The notes: generated from the sequence alone by a model not told the origin. A stretch of 64,000 nucleotides of DNA from Phyllobacterium myrsinacearum (GCF_002980555.1 NZ_PVBT01000007.1:62001-126000), one strand, 5' to 3'; shown: positions 45,400-55,087, numbered from the stretch's first letter. Numbers and translations: made by a program.

Positions 45400-46833
45400 A
45401 TGCCTTCTGAAACCCCTGAGAAGAAACCCGCACGGACCTCAACGCGGCGGCGCACGCCCGCCTATGTCAAAGCCACCCGCGGCGTAAAAAACTGGCGTGA
45501 AGCTTCCGAGTGGCTGGCCTGGCGGGATATCGAAGACATCGAATGCATCACCCCGGATCAGGCGGGCGTTGCCCGCGGCAAGATGATGCCGTCGAAGAAA
45601 TTCACCTCCAACACATCCTTGGCGCTGCCTTCCGCGGTGTTCATGGCAACGATCTCCGGCGACTATCCCGAAGACGGCTATGGCTTCTCCTATCCGGAAG
45701 ACGACGGCGACCTCAAACTGATGCCGGATTTGTCGACCCTTTCCGTCGTGCCCTGGGAGAGCGACCCCACCGCGCAGGTCATTTGCGACCTCGTGAACAA
45801 GGACGGCGCTGCGGTGGAATTCACCCCGCGCAACGTGCTCAAGCGCGTTGTTGCCGCCTATAACAAGAAGGGCCTGAAGCCTGTCGTCGCGCCCGAAATC
45901 GAGTTCTATCTCGTCAAGAAGAACCCCGATCCCGATTATCCGCTGACCCCGCCCGTCGGCCGGTCCGGCCGGGCGATTGGCGGCGGCCAGGGCTATTCCA
46001 TCGCCGGCGTCAACGAATTCGACGAACTGATCGACGATATCTATCATTTCTCCGAGGGTCAGGGTCTGGAGATCGACACGCTGATCCACGAAGAAGGCGC
46101 GGCACAACTGGAAATCAACCTGCGCCACGGCGACCCCGTCGAGCTTGCGGACCAGGTATTCCTGTTCAAGCGCACCATCCGCGAGGCGGCGCTGAAGCAC
46201 GACATGTATGCGACCTTCATGGCCAAGCCCATCCAGGGCCAGCCCGGATCGGCCATGCATATCCACCAGTCGATTGTCGACAAGAAGACCGGCCGCAACG
46301 TGTTTTCCAATCCCGATGGCAGTGAAAGCGAGGCCTTCCGCCACTTTATCGGCGGCATGCAGAAGCACGTTCCGGCCTCCCTGGTCATGTTCGCACCTTA
46401 CGTGAATTCATACCGGCGGCTGACACCGGCCGCGTCTGCGCCGGTCAATGTCAAATGGGGCTACGACAACCGCACCACGGCCTTCCGCGTGCCGCGTTCG
46501 GACCCCAATGCCCGGCGTGTGGAAAACCGCATTCCGTCGTCGGACGCCAATCCCTATCTCGCCCTGGCGGCGTCACTCGCCTGCGGCCTGCTCGGCATGA
46601 ACAACAGGATCGAGCCGGATGCGCCTGCGTCGACCACGGTCAATGACAACCTGATCGAGCTGCCGCGCGGGCTGATCGAGGCGACCATATTGTTCGAGCA
46701 GGACAAGGACCTGACCGCCATGCTGGGACAGTCCTTTGCCATCACCTACGCCGCCATCAAGCGCGCGGAGTTCGAGACTTTCATGGAGGTTATCAGTCCG
46801 TGGGAGCGCGAATATCTGCTCCTCAACGTCTGA
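45400..46833 (+). CDS. puuA: Glutamine synthetase family, gamma-glutamylputrescine synthetase-like
   Basis: 477 aa, GS type without the adenylylation loop. Core marks are EIEFYLVKKN (metal Glu), IHEEGAAQLEINLRHGDP, GSAMHIHQSIVDKKTGRN, YRRLTPAASAPVNVKWGYDNR and VENRIPSSDANPYLALAA. It resembles PuuA, which ligates glutamate to putrescine. The next gene is a PuuB-like oxidase. A basic N-terminal tail (KKPARTSTRRRTPAYVKATRG) precedes the core. The frame may also start at the TTG just before ATG 45400. Confidence 0.88.
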   Translation: MPSETPEKKPARTSTRRRTPAYVKATRGVKNWREASEWLAWRDIEDIECITPDQAGVARGKMMPSKKFTSNTSLALPSAVFMATISGDYPEDGYGFSYPEDDGDLKLMPDLSTLSVVPWESDPTAQVICDLVNKDGAAVEFTPRNVLKRVVAAYNKKGLKPVVAPEIEFYLVKKNPDPDYPLTPPVGRSGRAIGGGQGYSIAGVNEFDELIDDIYHFSEGQGLEIDTLIHEEGAAQLEINLRHGDPVELADQVFLFKRTIREAALKHDMYATFMAKPIQGQPGSAMHIHQSIVDKKTGRNVFSNPDGSESEAFRHFIGGMQKHVPASLVMFAPYVNSYRRLTPAASAPVNVKWGYDNRTTAFRVPRSDPNARRVENRIPSSDANPYLALAASLACGLLGMNNRIEPDAPASTTVNDNLIELPRGLIEATILFEQDKDLTAMLGQSFAITYAAIKRAEFETFMEVISPWEREYLLLNV

Positions 46834-46843
46834 TCAGTAGAAC

Positions 46844-48130
46844 ATGCCCTACCAATCCCCGATTTCCCCCGGCGTCTCCTGGTATGAGTCGACCATTGCG
46901 GATCGCACCGAATATCCGGCATTGGACGGTTCGCGCACCGCCGACGTCGTCATCGTGGGCGGCGGCTTTACCGGCCTTTCCGCCGCCGTTCACCTCGCCT
47001 CGGCGGGCGTCGGCGTCGTCCTCTTGGAAGCCTGCCGTTTCGGTGACGGCGCCTCGGGGCGCAATGGCGGTCAGCTCGGCACCGGACAGCGCGCCTGGGC
47101 GGAGGAGCTGGAAGGACAATACGGCTTTACCCGCGCCAAGGCGCTGTTCGATCTTGCCGAAGAGGCGAAGGCACACCTTCTGCAGTTCGCCGACACGCAC
47201 AAGATCGACATCGAATTCGTGCCGGGGCAAATGTCCGTTGTGCACAAGAAGCGCTATCTGAAAGATTACCGCGCCCATGCCGAACTGATGGCAACGCGTT
47301 TCGGCTATCCGCATATTCACTACATGGATGCGGTGGAGACAGCGGAACGCCTCGGTTCCACGCGCTATCTCGGCGGTGTCTACGATGCGGGCACCGGCCA
47401 TATCCAGCCGATGAAACTTGTGGTCGGCACAGCACGGGCGGCCGCGCGGGCCGGGGCCCATCTTTACGAGAATACCAAAGTTACCGGCATCACCTCGCAG
47501 AACGGGCGCGTGACGGTGGCAACGGCCAAAGGCGATGTGACGGCCGCCAAATGCCTGATCGCGGTCAATGCCTATGGCGGCAACCTCGAACCGGTCAGTG
47601 CTTCGCATGTCATGCCGATCCGCTCGTTCATCGGCGCTACGGTGCCGCTTGGCCAAGACAGTCCAGTCCTGCCCGGCGGCGAGAGCGTCGATGACTCCCG
47701 CTTTGTCGTGCGCTATTTCCGCCGTTCCAAGGATGGGCGGCTGCTGTTCGGCGGACGGGAAGCCTACACCGCAGACAATCCGCTTGATATCAGCACCCAT
47801 ATCCGCCGGCAGATCGCCGAGATTTATCCGGCACTCGCCGAGGTGGAAATCACGCAGGCCTGGGGCGGCTCCGTCGGCATCACTCTGCCCCGGCAGCCCT
47901 TCGTGCGCGAAGTCATGCCCAATGTCATTTCGGCGGGCGGCTATTCCGGTCATGGCGTGATGCTGTCGAACTATGCCGGCAAGCTGTATGCCGAAACCGT
48001 CGCCGGCAATCGCGACCGCCTGAAACTGCTGGAAGAGCTGAAAGTACCGGCATTTCCGGGCGGGCGCACCTTCCGCGCGCCCTTGCTGTTTCTGGCACTC
48101 AGCTGGTATGCCCTGATGGACCGGATCTGA
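46844..48130 (+). CDS. puuB: FAD-dependent gamma-glutamylputrescine oxidase-like protein
   Basis: 428 aa, DAO/PuuB fold. The dinucleotide motif is DVVIVGGGFTGLSAAVHLA (residues about 33-51), followed by GASGRNGGQLGTGQR, the PuuB-type flavin region; RYFRRSKDGRLLFGGREAY and SAGGYSGHGVML mark the C-terminal part. It lies 10 bases after puuA, so the two form an operon for putrescine breakdown, with PotFGHI as importer 5 kb away. PuuC and PuuD are not obvious in the window. Confidence 0.9.
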   Translation: MPYQSPISPGVSWYESTIADRTEYPALDGSRTADVVIVGGGFTGLSAAVHLASAGVGVVLLEACRFGDGASGRNGGQLGTGQRAWAEELEGQYGFTRAKALFDLAEEAKAHLLQFADTHKIDIEFVPGQMSVVHKKRYLKDYRAHAELMATRFGYPHIHYMDAVETAERLGSTRYLGGVYDAGTGHIQPMKLVVGTARAAARAGAHLYENTKVTGITSQNGRVTVATAKGDVTAAKCLIAVNAYGGNLEPVSASHVMPIRSFIGATVPLGQDSPVLPGGESVDDSRFVVRYFRRSKDGRLLFGGREAYTADNPLDISTHIRRQIAEIYPALAEVEITQAWGGSVGITLPRQPFVREVMPNVISAGGYSGHGVMLSNYAGKLYAETVAGNRDRLKLLEELKVPAFPGGRTFRAPLLFLALSWYALMDRI

Positions 48131-48137
48131 ATCCCGG

Positions 48138-48929
48138 CTAGTTTCCCCGGTATGCGGGCACCCGCCGCCCGATCCAGGCATTCAACCCTTCCCGTGTATC
48201 GTGCGACGGCGCGACACGGGCAAACTGTTCGCTTTCCATCTGCAACCCCTCGCCGATAGGCATGTTCAACCCGCGTGTGACCGCAGTGATGATGCCCGCA
48301 GCCACCACCGGGGAATGGCGCAGAATACGGCCGGCAAGCTCGATCGCTGCGGGAAGCAGGTCTTCGTGGGGAACCACCCTGTTGACGAGGCCGAGTTCGA
48401 GGGCTCGCGCCGCTGAAAAAGTATCGCCGGTCAACAGCAGTTCCAGCGCGCGCTTGCGTCCGGCAAGGCGCGGCAGGCGCTGGGTGCCGCCAAAGGTCGG
48501 CGGGATACCGATATTGATTTCGGGCTTGGCAAATACGGCGCGCTCGCTTGCAACGGCCAGATGCACCGCCTCGGTGATTTCGCAACCGCCGCCGAAGGCA
48601 ATGCCATTGACGGCAGCAATGACCGGCTTGCGAAACGCCTCCATCCGTGCGGTCATCGCCTGCCCCCGCCGCACGAACGCCCTGACGGCGATATCAACGC
48701 CCTCGCTTATGCTCTGCGAGAATTCATGAATGTCTCCGCCTGCTGAAAACGCCCGGTCGCCTGCGCCCGTCAGAATGACGGCGCGGATGCCGGGATCATC
48801 CTCGATGCGGTCGAGAAGCTGCAGCAGCAGATCATTGGTTGCATAGTTCAGGGCATTGAGCTTTTCCGGCCGGTTCAGGGTCAGGAACGCGATATTGTCT
48901 TTGATTTCGAAGAGCACGGGATCGGACAT
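48138..48929 (-). CDS. Enoyl-CoA hydratase/isomerase
   Basis: 263 aa crotonase. The oxyanion loop motifs are LNALNYATNDLL, AFSAGGDIHEF and AAVNGIAFGGGCEI with ITEAVHLAVASERAVFAKPEINIGIPPTFGGTQRLPRL and the acidic Glu in the EIN segment. It is convergent with puuB, 7 bases away, and divergent from a TetR regulator that may control it. The substrate is unclear (fatty acid or aromatic CoA ester). Confidence 0.92.
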   Translation of the reverse strand: MSDPVLFEIKDNIAFLTLNRPEKLNALNYATNDLLLQLLDRIEDDPGIRAVILTGAGDRAFSAGGDIHEFSQSISEGVDIAVRAFVRRGQAMTARMEAFRKPVIAAVNGIAFGGGCEITEAVHLAVASERAVFAKPEINIGIPPTFGGTQRLPRLAGRKRALELLLTGDTFSAARALELGLVNRVVPHEDLLPAAIELAGRILRHSPVVAAGIITAVTRGLNMPIGEGLQMESEQFARVAPSHDTREGLNAWIGRRVPAYRGN

Positions 48930-48988
48930 CGGCTTTGCCTTTCACAGAAGGGATCAAGGCCGAAGATGTAATGCCCCTTGCGCATTGT

Positions 48989-49010
48989 GTATATTCACTG
49001 GTTGGTATAC
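48989..49010. promoter_or_regulatory. Operator candidate for the TetR regulator
   Basis: GTATA (48989-48993) and TATAC (49006-49010) form an inverted repeat around 12 bases containing ACTGGTTGG, directly before the TetR ATG. It lies between the divergent enoyl-CoA hydratase and TetR genes. Confidence 0.5.
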
Positions 49011-49019
49011 TTTATCACT

Positions 49020-49643
49020 ATGCCAAGGACATCCGACCCGACCCGCGACCGCATTCTCGATGCCGCCAGCTGCCTGTTCTATGCGCAGGGTATCCGTGCA
49101 GTCAGCGTGGATGCCGTTGCGGAAGCGGCGGAGCTGACAAAGCGGACGCTGTACTATCATTTCAAGAGCAAGGACGATCTGGTTGCCGCCTATCTCCAGT
49201 CGCGCGACCAGCCCAATCTTGCGCTGTTTGCGAAATGGTTCAACGCGGCGGACGGCGCGATTGCGGACAAGGTCGGAGCGATCTTCACCCATCTGGCCAA
49301 GGCCGCGCGGCACAAAAAATGGAAAGGCTGCGGTTTCCTGCGGACAGCCGCCGAACTGGCCAACATGCCCGGCCATCCCGCCATCAAGATCGGTTCCGCA
49401 CACAAGAAGAAATTCGAGGCGTGGCTGGCGGATGTTCTGGCAACAGCCGGCGTGGAAGAGCCGCAAGCCCTCGCCCGGCAGATTGTTCTGCTGATGGACG
49501 GAGCCTTTTCGGTCATGCTCGTCCATCGCGACGCCAGCTATGTCGAGGCTGCGGGCAAAGCGGCAGCGGCCCTTGTTCACCTGTCTGAAATCAGGACCGC
49601 CGAGCGACCTTCGCTTTCAAACAAGTCTCAGTTGTCCAGATAG
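49020..49643 (+). CDS. TetR-family regulator
   Basis: 207 aa from ATG 49020. The HTH SVDAVAEAAELTKRTLYYHFKSKDDLVAAYL spans about residues 28-58. The C-terminal half (GCGFLRTAAELANMPGHPAIKIGSAHKKKFEAWL) resembles the TetR_C_11/YxaF type. Its end overlaps the convergent YiiX-like gene by 16 bases. The enoyl-CoA hydratase is the likely target by position. Confidence 0.87.
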   Translation: MPRTSDPTRDRILDAASCLFYAQGIRAVSVDAVAEAAELTKRTLYYHFKSKDDLVAAYLQSRDQPNLALFAKWFNAADGAIADKVGAIFTHLAKAARHKKWKGCGFLRTAAELANMPGHPAIKIGSAHKKKFEAWLADVLATAGVEEPQALARQIVLLMDGAFSVMLVHRDASYVEAAGKAAAALVHLSEIRTAERPSLSNKSQLSR

Positions 49644-50380
49644 CTTCCAGGATTGTAGAGAAGCTGGACTCGCCTGGCATTCATCAACTGCTTGGGAGAG
49701 AACCAGAAAAATCTCTCGCCCTGCGGATCGTCATCGATGGCAAATTGCAGGCTGCGGAAAATGGCCAGCCAAACGAGTTTCGAACAATAGAAACCGGAAT
49801 CGTCGTTCAAATCCAGATTGAAGAATTCATAGGGGCGGCCAAGATATTTTTTTGCTTCGGCTGGTATTTCCGAGCGCTGTTCCTGCGGCAAATCCTCAAC
49901 CCGGCCAAGCCAGATATCTTCTCCGGGGCGGGAAGCAAGCCAGTCTTCATAGGAATGCCTGATCACGCCTTGGCCCGAGACTGCCTCAATCACAAACGGC
50001 GCGCCATCGCAAATTTCAAGGATAGCCACATGTCCAACGTAGACGATCGATCCCGTCCCCAATGACGCCGCGTTCAGGGTGTGCGACCCGTGATATTGTC
50101 TGGCAAACGCTTCAAAGCTCAGCCGATTGAGCCGGTTTTCTTGCGATGCGGCGAAATCCGGATCGGATTTTGCTGCTCGCTCCAGATAAGCGCTCTTCTC
50201 GGCTTCGAACTTTTGCTTGTCGTAAAAATCAGTTGGAATCTGCCGCATCTCAGGCGCGTAGGACGCGGAATAGGGAACGATAACGCCCGGCTTCTTCGGC
50301 CACACAAAATCACCTGACTGAAATCCCGATGGATCGGGCCGGGACGTCTTCGCCGTGGTGAGAGGCTCCGGGAGCGCCAA
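49628..50380 (-). CDS. YiiX/YebB-like NlpC/P60-type cysteine hydrolase
   Basis: 250 aa, permuted papain-like fold as in YiiX/C92. The conserved His is in GHVAILEI, the acidic partner near FVIEAVSGQGV, and the catalytic Cys in FYCSKLVWLA. No signal peptide is visible from this start. The start is a TTG (50380), one base after the TAG of the FabH-like gene with AAGG in front; the next ATG would lose 44 residues, including a conserved-looking part. That suggests translational coupling to the ketoacyl synthase. The substrate could be a cell-wall peptide or an acyl or thioester bond. Confidence 0.75.
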   Translation of the reverse strand: MALPEPLTTAKTSRPDPSGFQSGDFVWPKKPGVIVPYSASYAPEMRQIPTDFYDKQKFEAEKSAYLERAAKSDPDFAASQENRLNRLSFEAFARQYHGSHTLNAASLGTGSIVYVGHVAILEICDGAPFVIEAVSGQGVIRHSYEDWLASRPGEDIWLGRVEDLPQEQRSEIPAEAKKYLGRPYEFFNLDLNDDSGFYCSKLVWLAIFRSLQFAIDDDPQGERFFWFSPKQLMNARRVQLLYNPGSYLDN

Positions 50381-50381
50381 G

Positions 50382-51506
50382 CTACACCTTCTTCACGATC
50401 ACGCTGCCGACGGAATAGCCCGCGCCAAAGGAACAGATGACGCCCAGGCTGCCCGGCGCAAGATCATCGGAATATTTCGAGAAGGCAATGATCGACCCTG
50501 CAGAGGACGTATTGGCGTAGTCCTGCAGGATGTTCGGCTGTTCTCCCGCTTCCGGTTCACGCCCCAGCACCTTCGACCCGATCAGATCGTTCATGCCCTT
50601 GTTGGCCTGATGCAGCCAGAGCCTCGACAGATGTGCCGGTGCGACATTCTCGTCGGCAAGGTGGGTAAGGATCAGGTCGGAAACAATCGGCACGACCTGC
50701 TTGAACACCTTGCGGCCTTCCTGGCGGAACAGCATGTCGCGGCGATCGGTCATGTGGCCCTCGCGCGTGCGGCGCAGGAAACCGTTATTGTTGCGGATAT
50801 TGTTGGAGAACTGGGTCAGACAGCGGGTCGAGATGATCTCGAACCGGTCCGGTGCCGTTGCAAGGTCGTCGCGCTCCAGAAGCACCGCCGTGCAGACATC
50901 GCCGAAAATGAAATGGCAGTCGCGGTCACGCCATTCGAGATGGGCGGAGCAAATCTCCGGATTGACCATGAGAATGGCACGGGCCGACCCGGAACGGATC
51001 ATGTCGGCCGCCGCCTGGATGCCGAATGTCGCCGACGAACAGGCAACGTTCATGTCGAAGCCGAAGCCCTGTATCCCCAGCGCTTCCTGCACCTCGATGG
51101 CAATCGCCGGATAGGGGCGCTCGTGATTGGAAGCAGCGCAGATCACGGCGTCCACGTCGCCAGCGGTACGGCCGGCCTTGGCCAGCGCAGCGGTTGCCGC
51201 CTTGACCGCCATTTCGGCCATGACGGACAATGCATCGTCACTGCGCTCCGGCAGGACGGGATGCATGACCGCCGGATCGAGAATCCCCGACTTGTCGAGC
51301 ACGTAGCGCCGCTCGATCCCCGATGCGCGGACGATGAAATCTTCCGCCGACATCGTCATCGGTGCGCGCGTGCCCGCCGCGATCTCATCGGCATGGATTT
51401 CGTTCTGCCGCGTGGCATAGCTGTTGAATGCTTCAACGAGTTCGGCATTGCTGATGGAGAGTTCCGGCGTAAAGACACCGGTACCGCTTATGACGACCTT
51501 GTGCAT
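50382..51506 (-). CDS. FabH-like 3-oxoacyl-ACP synthase III
   Basis: 374 aa, longer than FabH (about 320). The catalytic triad is Cys in DMNVACSSATFG, His in LHQANKGMNDLI and Asn in DYANTSSAGS. The extra N-terminal segment ATRQNEIHADEIAAGTRAPMTMSAEDFIVRASGIERRYV typifies the long FabH-like group that can start fatty acid or special lipid synthesis. The downstream YiiX-like gene is coupled. Whether it replaces or supplements the housekeeping FabH is not visible. Confidence 0.9.
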   Translation of the reverse strand: MHKVVISGTGVFTPELSISNAELVEAFNSYATRQNEIHADEIAAGTRAPMTMSAEDFIVRASGIERRYVLDKSGILDPAVMHPVLPERSDDALSVMAEMAVKAATAALAKAGRTAGDVDAVICAASNHERPYPAIAIEVQEALGIQGFGFDMNVACSSATFGIQAAADMIRSGSARAILMVNPEICSAHLEWRDRDCHFIFGDVCTAVLLERDDLATAPDRFEIISTRCLTQFSNNIRNNNGFLRRTREGHMTDRRDMLFRQEGRKVFKQVVPIVSDLILTHLADENVAPAHLSRLWLHQANKGMNDLIGSKVLGREPEAGEQPNILQDYANTSSAGSIIAFSKYSDDLAPGSLGVICSFGAGYSVGSVIVKKV

Positions 51507-51644
51507 GGCGTTTCCATAATTTTATCTGCCTGAAGCGTTAGACGCTCAAGTCTCGTCGCGCAAGCTATGATGTATTGTCATCAAGAGTTCATGCGCCGGT
51601 CTTAGCGTTCCCCGGTGTTTGAATGAAATACTGGGGATTTTCTG

Positions 51645-53249
51645 ATGACGCTAAGCAATGCGACTGACGCACGTCTGCTAAAAGACGAACACCCGCTCGA
51701 CAAACCAAGCAATTTAGGCAACTGGCCTAATTATGCGGTGGTCGCCATCCTGATTGGCGGCCTTTTTTATGTCGGATATTCACTCACCCAGGATCTGACC
51801 AGCTCGGTCGCCGTGCCGTGGATTCTCCTAGGGCTTGCACTTGTCACGGCGCTGGGCTTTGAATTCGTCAATGGTTTTCACGATACCGCCAACGCGGTTG
51901 CAACGGTGATCTACACGAATTCCCTGCCCGCCGAGATCGCCGTGATCTGGTCCGGCATTTTCAATTTTCTCGGGGTCATGACCGCAAGCGGTGCCGTTGC
52001 CTTCGGCATCATCTCGCTTCTGCCGGTCGAACTGATCATGCAGGTCGGCTCGAGCGCCGGTCTTGCCATGGTATTCTCGCTGCTGACCGCCGCCATTCTG
52101 TGGAACCTCGGCACCTGGTATCTGGGGCTGCCTGCCTCCAGTTCGCATACGCTGATCGGTTCGATCGTCGGCGTCGGTCTCGCCAATCAATTCCTGGCGC
52201 CGACCGGCACGGCCACCAGCGGCGTCGACTGGTCGAAGGCGACGGAAGTTGGCATGTCGCTGCTCATTTCGCCGCTCGTCGGCTTCGGCATGGCCGCCCT
52301 GCTGCTGCTGGCGATGCGGCTGCTGATCAAAAACAAAGCCCTCTATGAAGCGCCGAAAGGCCAGACCCCGCCGCCTTTGTGGATCCGCGGCCTGCTGATT
52401 TTCACCTGCACGGGTGTCAGCTTCGCCCATGGCTCCAATGACGGCCAGAAGGGTATGGGGCTGATCATGCTGATCCTGATCGGTGTCGTACCGACATCCT
52501 TCGCGCTCAACCGCACCCCGGATATCAATTATCTGGAAGCCTACAAGTCCGCCGCGACCGCAGCCGCAACCACCTTGCGCTCCTATGAAAAGCCCGGCAT
52601 CACCGTCACCGATGCCAATGCGGTGGTCAGCAATGCAGTGCGCAACAAGACATGGAGCGATGAAACCACCGTCGCATTGCGCCAGTTCATCGACCAGACC
52701 AATGCCAGCATATCGCCCTACGGTTCCGCATCGACGGTTCCGGTCGGCATGGTCAGCAACACCCGCAACAACATGTATCTGACCGGCGAAGCGTTGAAGC
52801 TGATCGACAAGGCCAAGCTGCTGCCGATGCAACCGGCTGACCTTGCCACCATCAAGACCTATCACCAGGCCATCGACAATGCGACAAAGTTCATCCCGAC
52901 CTGGGTGAAGGTTGCCGTGGCGCTGGCCCTCGGTCTGGGCACGATGGTGGGCTGGCGGCGGATCGTCGTGACCGTCGGTGAAAAGATCGGCAAGACTCAC
53001 CTCACCTATGGACAGGGCGCTTCGGCCGAACTGGTTGCCATGGGCACGATCTTCACCGCCGACACGCTGGGCCTGCCGGTCAGCACGACCCACATTCTTT
53101 CGTCGGGCGTGGCGGGATCGATGGTGGCAAACGGCTCGGGCCTGCAGATGTCGACGGTGCGCAATCTGCTGATGGCCTGGGTGCTGACACTGCCGGTGTC
53201 GATTGCCCTGTCCTTTACCCTGTTCGTGATCCTGCGCCAGCTGATCTAG
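51645..53249 (+). CDS. pit: Low-affinity inorganic phosphate transporter (Pit)
   Basis: 534 aa, PiT family symporter with about ten spans. Signature blocks GFEFVNGFHDTANAVATVIYT and FAHGSNDGQKGMGLIML are the paired phosphate motifs, and LGLPASSSHTLIGSIVGVG / LGLPVSTTHILSSGVAGSM are repeated in the two halves. A soluble loop of about 130 residues lies between them (YKSAATAAATTLRSYEKPG...). The upstream gap has a poor Pho-box match at 51575-51592. Confidence 0.95.
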   Translation: MTLSNATDARLLKDEHPLDKPSNLGNWPNYAVVAILIGGLFYVGYSLTQDLTSSVAVPWILLGLALVTALGFEFVNGFHDTANAVATVIYTNSLPAEIAVIWSGIFNFLGVMTASGAVAFGIISLLPVELIMQVGSSAGLAMVFSLLTAAILWNLGTWYLGLPASSSHTLIGSIVGVGLANQFLAPTGTATSGVDWSKATEVGMSLLISPLVGFGMAALLLLAMRLLIKNKALYEAPKGQTPPPLWIRGLLIFTCTGVSFAHGSNDGQKGMGLIMLILIGVVPTSFALNRTPDINYLEAYKSAATAAATTLRSYEKPGITVTDANAVVSNAVRNKTWSDETTVALRQFIDQTNASISPYGSASTVPVGMVSNTRNNMYLTGEALKLIDKAKLLPMQPADLATIKTYHQAIDNATKFIPTWVKVAVALALGLGTMVGWRRIVVTVGEKIGKTHLTYGQGASAELVAMGTIFTADTLGLPVSTTHILSSGVAGSMVANGSGLQMSTVRNLLMAWVLTLPVSIALSFTLFVILRQLI

Positions 53250-53269
53250 GAACGGGACTTATCGATGCG

Positions 53270-53296
53270 AAAATGGCCGGCAATGCCGGCCATTTT
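53270..53296. terminator. Bidirectional terminator between pit and an SDR gene
   Basis: AAAATGGCCGGC and GCCGGCCATTTT form a perfect 12-base stem around AAT, with T-runs on both strands. It sits 21 bases after the pit stop and 7 bases beyond the convergent dehydrogenase stop. Confidence 0.9.
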
Positions 53297-53302
53297 GTTT
53301 GA

Positions 53303-54148
53303 TCAGGATCCCTTCGGCGCATCGGCGCCTTCGGTTACCTCGGCCCAGGCATCGAAATCCCGCTGCAGCTCTGCAATCTTGTTGCGGGCTCCGGCGAGCG
53401 CAAACTTGCCAAGCAGCAGGCGCAGTGGCGGCTTTTCCGCTTCCACGGCCTGGACGATCGCCTTGACCGCCCGCACCGGATCGCCCGGCTGATTGCCGCT
53501 GGATGTCCTGATCTGCTGCATGCGCTGATCGGAGGTCTCGCGATAATCCTCGATGGTCGTCGGCGCTTCGTTGGCCGAGCGTCCGGCCCAGTCCGTGCGG
53601 AAACCACTGGGCTCCACGATCAGAACCTTGATCCCAAGATGCGCCACTTCCTTGGACAGGGCTTCCGAAATCGCTTCGACGCCGAATTTGGTGGCGTTGT
53701 AGAAGCTCACGGCCGAATTGGCCACAAGGCCGCCAATCGATGAAATATTGACGACAGTCCCCGACCGCTGCTTGCGCATGACGGGCAGGACGGCCCGGGT
53801 CATATTGACGAGACCCCAGACGTTGATTTCGAACATCTGGCGCACTTCATCGATGTCGCTCTCTTCAAGCGAACCGAAATAGCCGATGCCGGCATTGTTG
53901 ACGAGCACATCGATACGGCCGAAGCGGGCTTCCGCCGCCTTGACGGCAGCGGCAATATCGTCCGCATTGGTCACGTCGAGTTTGAGCACAAGGGCCTTGT
54001 CCTCATTGCCCCGCGCCAGATCTTCGATCTGTGCAGGATTGCGCGCGGTGATGACGGTGGGATAACCCAGTTCAAGCGTGTGGCGCGCCAGTTCGCGGCC
54101 AAAACCGGTTGAACAGCCAGTGATGAACCAGACGGGTTTTGATGTCAT
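53303..54148 (-). CDS. Short-chain dehydrogenase/reductase
   Basis: 281 aa from ATG 54148 (AAGGAC at proper spacing). GCSTGFGRELA is the cofactor loop, NNAGIGYFG follows, and the active site is Ser (NISSIGGLVANSAV) with Tyr-x3-Lys (FYNATKFGVEAI). It belongs to the oxidoreductase group with a short C-terminal extension (DYRETSDQRMQQIRTSSGNQPGDP). Substrate unknown. Confidence 0.88.
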   Translation of the reverse strand: MTSKPVWFITGCSTGFGRELARHTLELGYPTVITARNPAQIEDLARGNEDKALVLKLDVTNADDIAAAVKAAEARFGRIDVLVNNAGIGYFGSLEESDIDEVRQMFEINVWGLVNMTRAVLPVMRKQRSGTVVNISSIGGLVANSAVSFYNATKFGVEAISEALSKEVAHLGIKVLIVEPSGFRTDWAGRSANEAPTTIEDYRETSDQRMQQIRTSSGNQPGDPVRAVKAIVQAVEAEKPPLRLLLGKFALAGARNKIAELQRDFDAWAEVTEGADAPKGS

Positions 54149-54283
54149 GATCATGTCCTTGAGGGATGAGCGGCGCCGCTGATCGGACCACGATCAGCCG
54201 GAGGCAGCCATTGGGGAAATTGGACGACACACCGGATGTAGGCCAATGCAGCCGTGATTCAAGACAAAATCAGTTGATTCCGT

Positions 54284-55033
54284 CTAAATGCAGCGCCCAC
54301 CATCCACTTCCAGCGCCACGCCCGTGATGAATTCGGCCTCGCTGGAAGCGAGCCAAAGCGCTGCGTTGGCAATATCGAGCGGTGTCGACAGGCGGCCGAG
54401 CGGGATCGAAGCCTTGAACTGCGCGCGCTTTTCCGGGGTGTCCTCGCCCATGAACAGGCTGAGCATGCCGGTATCGCCCGCCACGGGACAGAGGCAATTG
54501 ACCCGGATGTTTTTCGGTGCCAGTTCAACCGCCATGGATTTCGTCGCGGTGATCGCCCAGCCCTTGGACGCGTTGTACCAGGTCAGGCCGGGACGCGGGC
54601 GCAGGCCAGCCGTCGATGCCGTGGTGATGATGGAGCCGCCGCCCTGCATTTCCATGATCGGCACCACGGCAAGCGTTGCGTAGTAGATCGCCTTCATGTT
54701 GACAGCCGAGATCAGGTCGAACGTGCTTTCATCCACCTCGAGCATGGAGCCGTTGCGATGCGTGAACCCGGCATTGTTGATCATGATATCCACGCGGCCG
54801 AACGTGTCCATGGCAGACGCAACCATGGCATCCACATCTTCCTTGCGCGACACATCGGCCTGGACAGCAATGGCATTCTTGCCGATGGCATCGGCAACGG
54901 CTTCCGCGCCCTTGTGATTGAGATCAGCGACGACGACGTTGGCCCCCGCTTCGGCAAAGCGCTTCGCCATCCCCTCGCCGAATCCGGCTGCCGCGCCGGT
55001 GATGATCGCTGTCTTGCCTGCCAAACGGGTCAT
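54284..55033 (-). CDS. Short-chain dehydrogenase/reductase (glucose/3-oxoacyl reductase-like)
   Basis: 249 aa with GAGGAA before ATG. The Rossmann loop is TGAAAGFGEGMA, DVSRKEDVD and NNAGFTHRNG follow, and the catalytic Ser is in TTASTAGLRPRPG, with Tyr-x3-Lys in WYNASKGWA. It ends with GVALEVDGGRCI, typical of classical SDR. It follows the aldehyde dehydrogenase gene on the same strand, 54 bases apart, so both may act in one oxidation pathway. Confidence 0.9.
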   Translation of the reverse strand: MTRLAGKTAIITGAAAGFGEGMAKRFAEAGANVVVADLNHKGAEAVADAIGKNAIAVQADVSRKEDVDAMVASAMDTFGRVDIMINNAGFTHRNGSMLEVDESTFDLISAVNMKAIYYATLAVVPIMEMQGGGSIITTASTAGLRPRPGLTWYNASKGWAITATKSMAVELAPKNIRVNCLCPVAGDTGMLSLFMGEDTPEKRAQFKASIPLGRLSTPLDIANAALWLASSEAEFITGVALEVDGGRCI

Positions 55034-55087
55034 GTCATTTCCTCATGCTATTGATCTTGAATGGGATTGTTCCGGGTGTTCGCCCGG

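Noticed and set aside
51575-51592. Possible Pho box before pit (TTGTCAT-CAAG-AGTTCAT)
   Set aside because: The second half matches the CTGTCAT consensus at only four of seven positions.
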